NCBI GenBank assembly: GCA_964462595.1
Contig: CAYWXM010000014.1
Location: 1-64,000, forward strand
From: SURF-21 sp964462595
Lineage (GTDB): Bacteria > Actinomycetota > Geothermincolia > Geothermincolales > RBG-13-55-18
Length of the DNA: 64,000 nt
Direction of reading: 5' to 3'
Every line of letters begins with the position of its first letter. The stretch's first letter is position 1. Of this stretch, positions 61,317 to 64,000 are shown in pieces. The translations under genes were made by a program, and so were the position numbers. Below the pieces are notes generated by a model, which searched no databases, was not told where the DNA came from, and saw only the letters and a program-made list of their open reading frames with translations.

Positions 61317-62687
61317 CTATTCCGCGGACCACAACACCTCGCCGGAGGCGCAGTCCACGGCCCACAGGCGCTGGGGCGGGGCGAGGAAATCGCTCAGGTT
61401 GACGCCGTCCGCGGCCAGCGCCTTCCAGTCACCCTGCAGGAGCAGGAGTATCTGTTCGTAATTCAAACCGTTCAAGGCGGATATGATATCCAGTCTGGTC
61501 CCCTGGGCCGCGAGGCGGCGCAGGAAGGACTGAAAATCCTCTTCCACCGGCTCCGGCTCCACTTCCGGGTGCTCCCCTTCCCAGGATCCACCGCTTTCGC
61601 CGCTCACCGTTTCCGTCTCGTCAGCCACCGTGCCTTCCAGGGTGACATCGGGCTGGCTTTCAGGCTTTCCCGCCGGGACCAGGGGGACATCGGCGTTGCC
61701 TGAAGGCGCGAGCAAGGCGGCCAGCTCTTTGAGCACCGATTCGCTCACTTCCAGGCTTCCCTCTCCGCCCAGCGAGGCCAGCATCATGGCCGGGGGGAGT
61801 TCCCGGTCGGGAAAGAGCAGGTAGTCCTCGGGGCCGCTCGCCGATATCAACCAGGCCTCCCTCCCGTCTATTTTTGCCAGCTCGGCGTAACAGGGCAGGA
61901 GTGGATCGCCGTCCGCCTGCTCCAGCACGGACGTTACCGCACGCTCGAGCTCTTCGGCATCATGCCCCGCCTCCGCCGCCTGTAGCGCCAGGTCGCCTGT
62001 GAGTTGGGCCTGCGCATCTTCTATTGAGGACCGGTCTATGCTGCCGCTGGAGGCCGGGTACCAGTACGTGGAGTAGAAGTCCAGGCGTGTCCCCAGGTCA
62101 TTGCGGAAATCCGCGAGATCCGCAGTATCGTACTCGTTATCGGAGATCACCAGTTCGGGCCGGGCTAACGCCCCCGTTATCAAGGCGGTCCCTCCCGTTT
62201 CGCCCCTTACGAAACCCTCTCCTGCGTTGGTAACTCCGCCCGAGGCCTCTTTGTAATCCACGGCCTCCAGCGGTGTTTCCTGCGTCCCCGGGGTGGGGCT
62301 CCTGCCGTTCCACACTACCAGGCTGACCCCGGCTACGGTGGCCAGGACGAGCAGGGACAGGGCCGCGGCGGCCACGTGGACGCGCCGGAAAACCGGTGCG
62401 GGGACTATGGGCTGTGCCATCTCCTGGCGCAGCCTGCTTACGAGGCGGAAGCTCTCCTCCGGGGTGAGCACGATGGCGGGCAGCGATGACAGCTCGCTCA
62501 CCAGCCCGCGCATGACGGCATAATGCCGCGAGCATTTATCGCAGGAGTCGATGTGTTCGCGCAGCGCCTTTGCCTCTTGCGCGTTCAGCTCGCCGTCTAT
62601 ATACGACCCTATCTGTTTGACCGCGTTCCTGCATCTCATCTTCATGCCCCGGGTTCTTCTCTCGAGATGGATCTCACGATACCGCAT
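61317..62687 (-). CDS. Anti-sigma factor with zinc-finger (zf-HC2) and one membrane helix
   Basis: A 456-residue protein. The N-terminal zf-HC2 domain has C19, H45, C49 and C52 (REHIDSCDKC), a membrane helix lies at about residues 108-131, and a long extracytoplasmic part of about 320 residues follows, without known domain. It is encoded 31 bp downstream of the ECF sigma gene, the normal arrangement for its antagonist. ATG 62687 is next to GAAGGAGAG; ATG 62645 is an alternative. Confidence 0.85.
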   Translation of the reverse strand: MRYREIHLERRTRGMKMRCRNAVKQIGSYIDGELNAQEAKALREHIDSCDKCSRHYAVMRGLVSELSSLPAIVLTPEESFRLVSRLRQEMAQPIVPAPVFRRVHVAAAALSLLVLATVAGVSLVVWNGRSPTPGTQETPLEAVDYKEASGGVTNAGEGFVRGETGGTALITGALARPELVISDNEYDTADLADFRNDLGTRLDFYSTYWYPASSGSIDRSSIEDAQAQLTGDLALQAAEAGHDAEELERAVTSVLEQADGDPLLPCYAELAKIDGREAWLISASGPEDYLLFPDRELPPAMMLASLGGEGSLEVSESVLKELAALLAPSGNADVPLVPAGKPESQPDVTLEGTVADETETVSGESGGSWEGEHPEVEPEPVEEDFQSFLRRLAAQGTRLDIISALNGLNYEQILLLLQGDWKALAADGVNLSDFLAPPQRLWAVDCASGEVLWSAE

Positions 62688-62718
62688 ACTCTCCTTCGCC
62701 TTTGATTAGATGGAGCCG

Positions 62719-63330
62719 TCAACCCATCTGTTCCCAGTATTCCTGCAATTCCTTTGCCAACCTGGTACGCGCCCGGTTGAGGCGCGATTTAACCGTTCCC
62801 AGCGATATATCCAGTATTTCGGCAACCTCTTTATAGTTGTAGCCGTTGAGGTCGTGAAGGTATATCACCTCCTTGAACTTGTAGGGGAGGCGGGCGACGC
62901 CGTCCCTTACCGCCTTCTGGACCTCGGCCCTCTCCGCGCTCGTCTCCGGCGAGTCGAAGCCTTCATCCGCCAGGCGCTGCTCGATGTCCGGCAGGTCGTC
63001 CCCGGGGGATTCGGAGATGGAGAGGTGGCGGCGTGACCTGCGCGCATAGTCATGGCAGGCGTTGAGCGAAACCCGGTAGAGCCAGGTGGAGAACTTGGCC
63101 TCGCCGCGGAACGACTCCAGCTTGCGGATGAGAAGCACAAGCACCTCCTGGCACACGTCGGCGGCGTCGCTGCGGTTGCCGAGGAGGCGGTAGGCCATGT
63201 TCATGATCACCGGCTCGTAGCGGCTTACCAGCTCCTCGAAAGCGGCGCTGTCGCCGTCGAGGAAAAGGCGCACCAGTTCCTCGTCCCTGGGGCGTTCCTG
63301 CTCACCACCGTTGTCGTCATATGTGGGCAT
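62719..63330 (-). CDS. ECF RNA polymerase sigma factor (RpoE-like)
   Basis: A 203-residue group-4 sigma factor. Region 2 (SRYEPVIMNMAYRLLGNRSD, DVCQEVLVLLIRKL) and region 4 (YLHDLNGYNYKEVAEILDIS then GTVKSRLNRAR) are well conserved. It is probably held by the membrane anti-sigma factor encoded next. ATG 63328-63330 follows AAGGAAAATACCC. Confidence 0.93.
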   Translation of the reverse strand: MPTYDDNGGEQERPRDEELVRLFLDGDSAAFEELVSRYEPVIMNMAYRLLGNRSDAADVCQEVLVLLIRKLESFRGEAKFSTWLYRVSLNACHDYARRSRRHLSISESPGDDLPDIEQRLADEGFDSPETSAERAEVQKAVRDGVARLPYKFKEVIYLHDLNGYNYKEVAEILDISLGTVKSRLNRARTRLAKELQEYWEQMG

Positions 63331-63515
63331 GGGTATTTTCCTTGGCCGACGATAAATTACCTGTAATTCTAGCACAGCGATACCCCCCGAACCTTAATCT
63401 AACTTACGACAGAATGCATCGCGTAAGCGACAGCGGCACCCGCAGGGTGACGCGGCGGTGCCTGTGCCAGTCCTGGCGAAGCCAGGCCTGGCCTGGCACG
63501 CGTACGTCTGCGCAC

Positions 63516-63534
63516 TATCACACCGTGATATAAT
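63516..63534 (+). promoter_or_regulatory. Operator-like dyad overlapping the iorA -10 box
   Basis: TATCAC-ACC-GTGATA (63516-63530) is a perfect dyad whose end runs into TATAAT (63529-63534), 26 bp before the iorA GTG. A repressor bound there would cover the promoter. No -35 match is clear, and upstream hairpins (63468-63500) may mark the end of another unit. Confidence 0.5.
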
Positions 63535-63560
63535 TCCAGCGTGAAAGAGGAGGTACAACC

Positions 63561-64000
63561 GTGAAGAGAGCCCTGCTCTCCGGCAACGAGGCGATCGCCC
63601 TGGGCGCGTGGTGCGCGGGTGTGCGCGTAGCCGCCGCTTATCCCGGCACCCCCTCCACGGAGATACTGGAGGAGCTGTCCACGTATAGCGAAGTCTATTG
63701 CGAGTGGTCGCCAAACGAAAAGGTCGCCATGGAGGTGGGTATCGGTTCCTGCCTGGGAGGAGCCAGGTCACTGGTGGCCATGAAGCACGTGGGACTCAAC
63801 GTGGCCGCGGACCCCTGGATGACCCTGCCCTATATCGGGGTTAACGCCGGGCTGGTGCTGGTGGTGGCGGACGACCCCGGCATGCACTCGTCCCAGAACG
63901 AGCAGGACAGCCGCTACTATGCCCGCATGGCCAAGGTGCCCATGCTGGAGCCCTCGGACAGCCAGGAATGCCTGGACATGATGGCGGCCGCACTGCAGAT
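63561..64000 (+). CDS. iorA: Indolepyruvate:ferredoxin oxidoreductase alpha subunit (5' part)
   Basis: The first 146 codons of a protein that continues beyond the window. KRALLSGNEAIALGAWCAGV, AAYPGTPSTEI, WSPNEKVAMEVGIG and MKHVGLNVAADPWMTL match IorA, the thiamine-diphosphate subunit that oxidises aryl pyruvates to aryl-acetyl-CoA with ferredoxin in anaerobes. GTG 63561 follows AGAGGAGGTACAACC. The beta subunit, if present, would lie beyond the edge. Confidence 0.93.
   Translation, partial: MKRALLSGNEAIALGAWCAGVRVAAAYPGTPSTEILEELSTYSEVYCEWSPNEKVAMEVGIGSCLGGARSLVAMKHVGLNVAADPWMTLPYIGVNAGLVLVVADDPGMHSSQNEQDSRYYARMAKVPMLEPSDSQECLDMMAAALQ

Noticed and set aside
1..64000. tRNA, rRNA or CRISPR arrays
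   Set aside because: Scanned for T-loop sequences and regular spaced repeats; GGTTCGA-like hits fell in coding sequence or gave no cloverleaf, and repeats found were only pairs.

Overview
The window is GC-rich, densely coded DNA from what looks like an anaerobic member of the Actinomycetota, possibly one of the uncultured thermal or subsurface classes such as Geothermincolia. Actinobacterial signs are a PafB/PafC WYL pair, DUF4081-type GNAT, ECF41-like sigma factor and LPATG sorting signal. Anaerobic signs are an aspartate-semialdehyde sulfurtransferase with its NIL-ferredoxin, an anaerobic sulfatase maturase, hydrogenase maturation proteins HypA/HypB, two-subunit CoA transferases and the start of indolepyruvate:ferredoxin oxidoreductase. 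The taxonomic call is inference; no rRNA or tRNA gene was seen.

Layout. 1-6.5 kb: TetR regulator with its operator, an SDR epimerase, then a MoxR ATPase / VWA protein / repeat-protein operon. 6.5-12.2 kb: TetR plus MBL hydrolase, an acyl-CoA ligase flanked by two copies of a 208-bp MITE-like element, a Cys-rich membrane protein and UspA. 12.3-16.1 kb: GNAT, then a T-box-like leader before the DUF39 homocysteine-forming enzyme and its ferredoxin. 16.1-26.9 kb: flavoprotein reductase, divergent rmlD/rmlC, an LPATG surface protein lacking its N-terminus, FmdB zinc ribbon followed by a candidate short selenoprotein, a PPOX-like flavoprotein and several membrane proteins. 26.9-39.3 kb: a sulfate-ester cassette of two formylglycine arylsulfatases, an SdsA-type alkylsulfatase, two SulP transporters, anSME and an ECF41-like sigma factor. 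39.3-46.7 kb: TetR, MarR, LemA and a five-gene YhaO/YhaN operon. 46.8-57.9 kb: secreted M28 peptidase, CocE-like hydrolase, repeat elements, PafB/PafC, a lipoprotein, an acyl-CoA synthetase alpha-type protein and UppP. 58-64 kb: HypB/HypA, a CoA-transferase pair, an ECF sigma/anti-sigma pair and the 5' part of iorA.

The best candidates for new biology are the predicted 51-residue membrane selenoprotein at 21583-21738 (in-frame TGA followed by a SECIS-like hairpin), the T-box-like leader at 13440-13712 with an atypical antiterminator, the MoxR/VWA/beta-solenoid-like operon, the anaerobic sulfatase island with its own sigma-like factor, and the paired MITE-like elements. All starts were chosen by reading ribosome-binding sites; no database search was possible.
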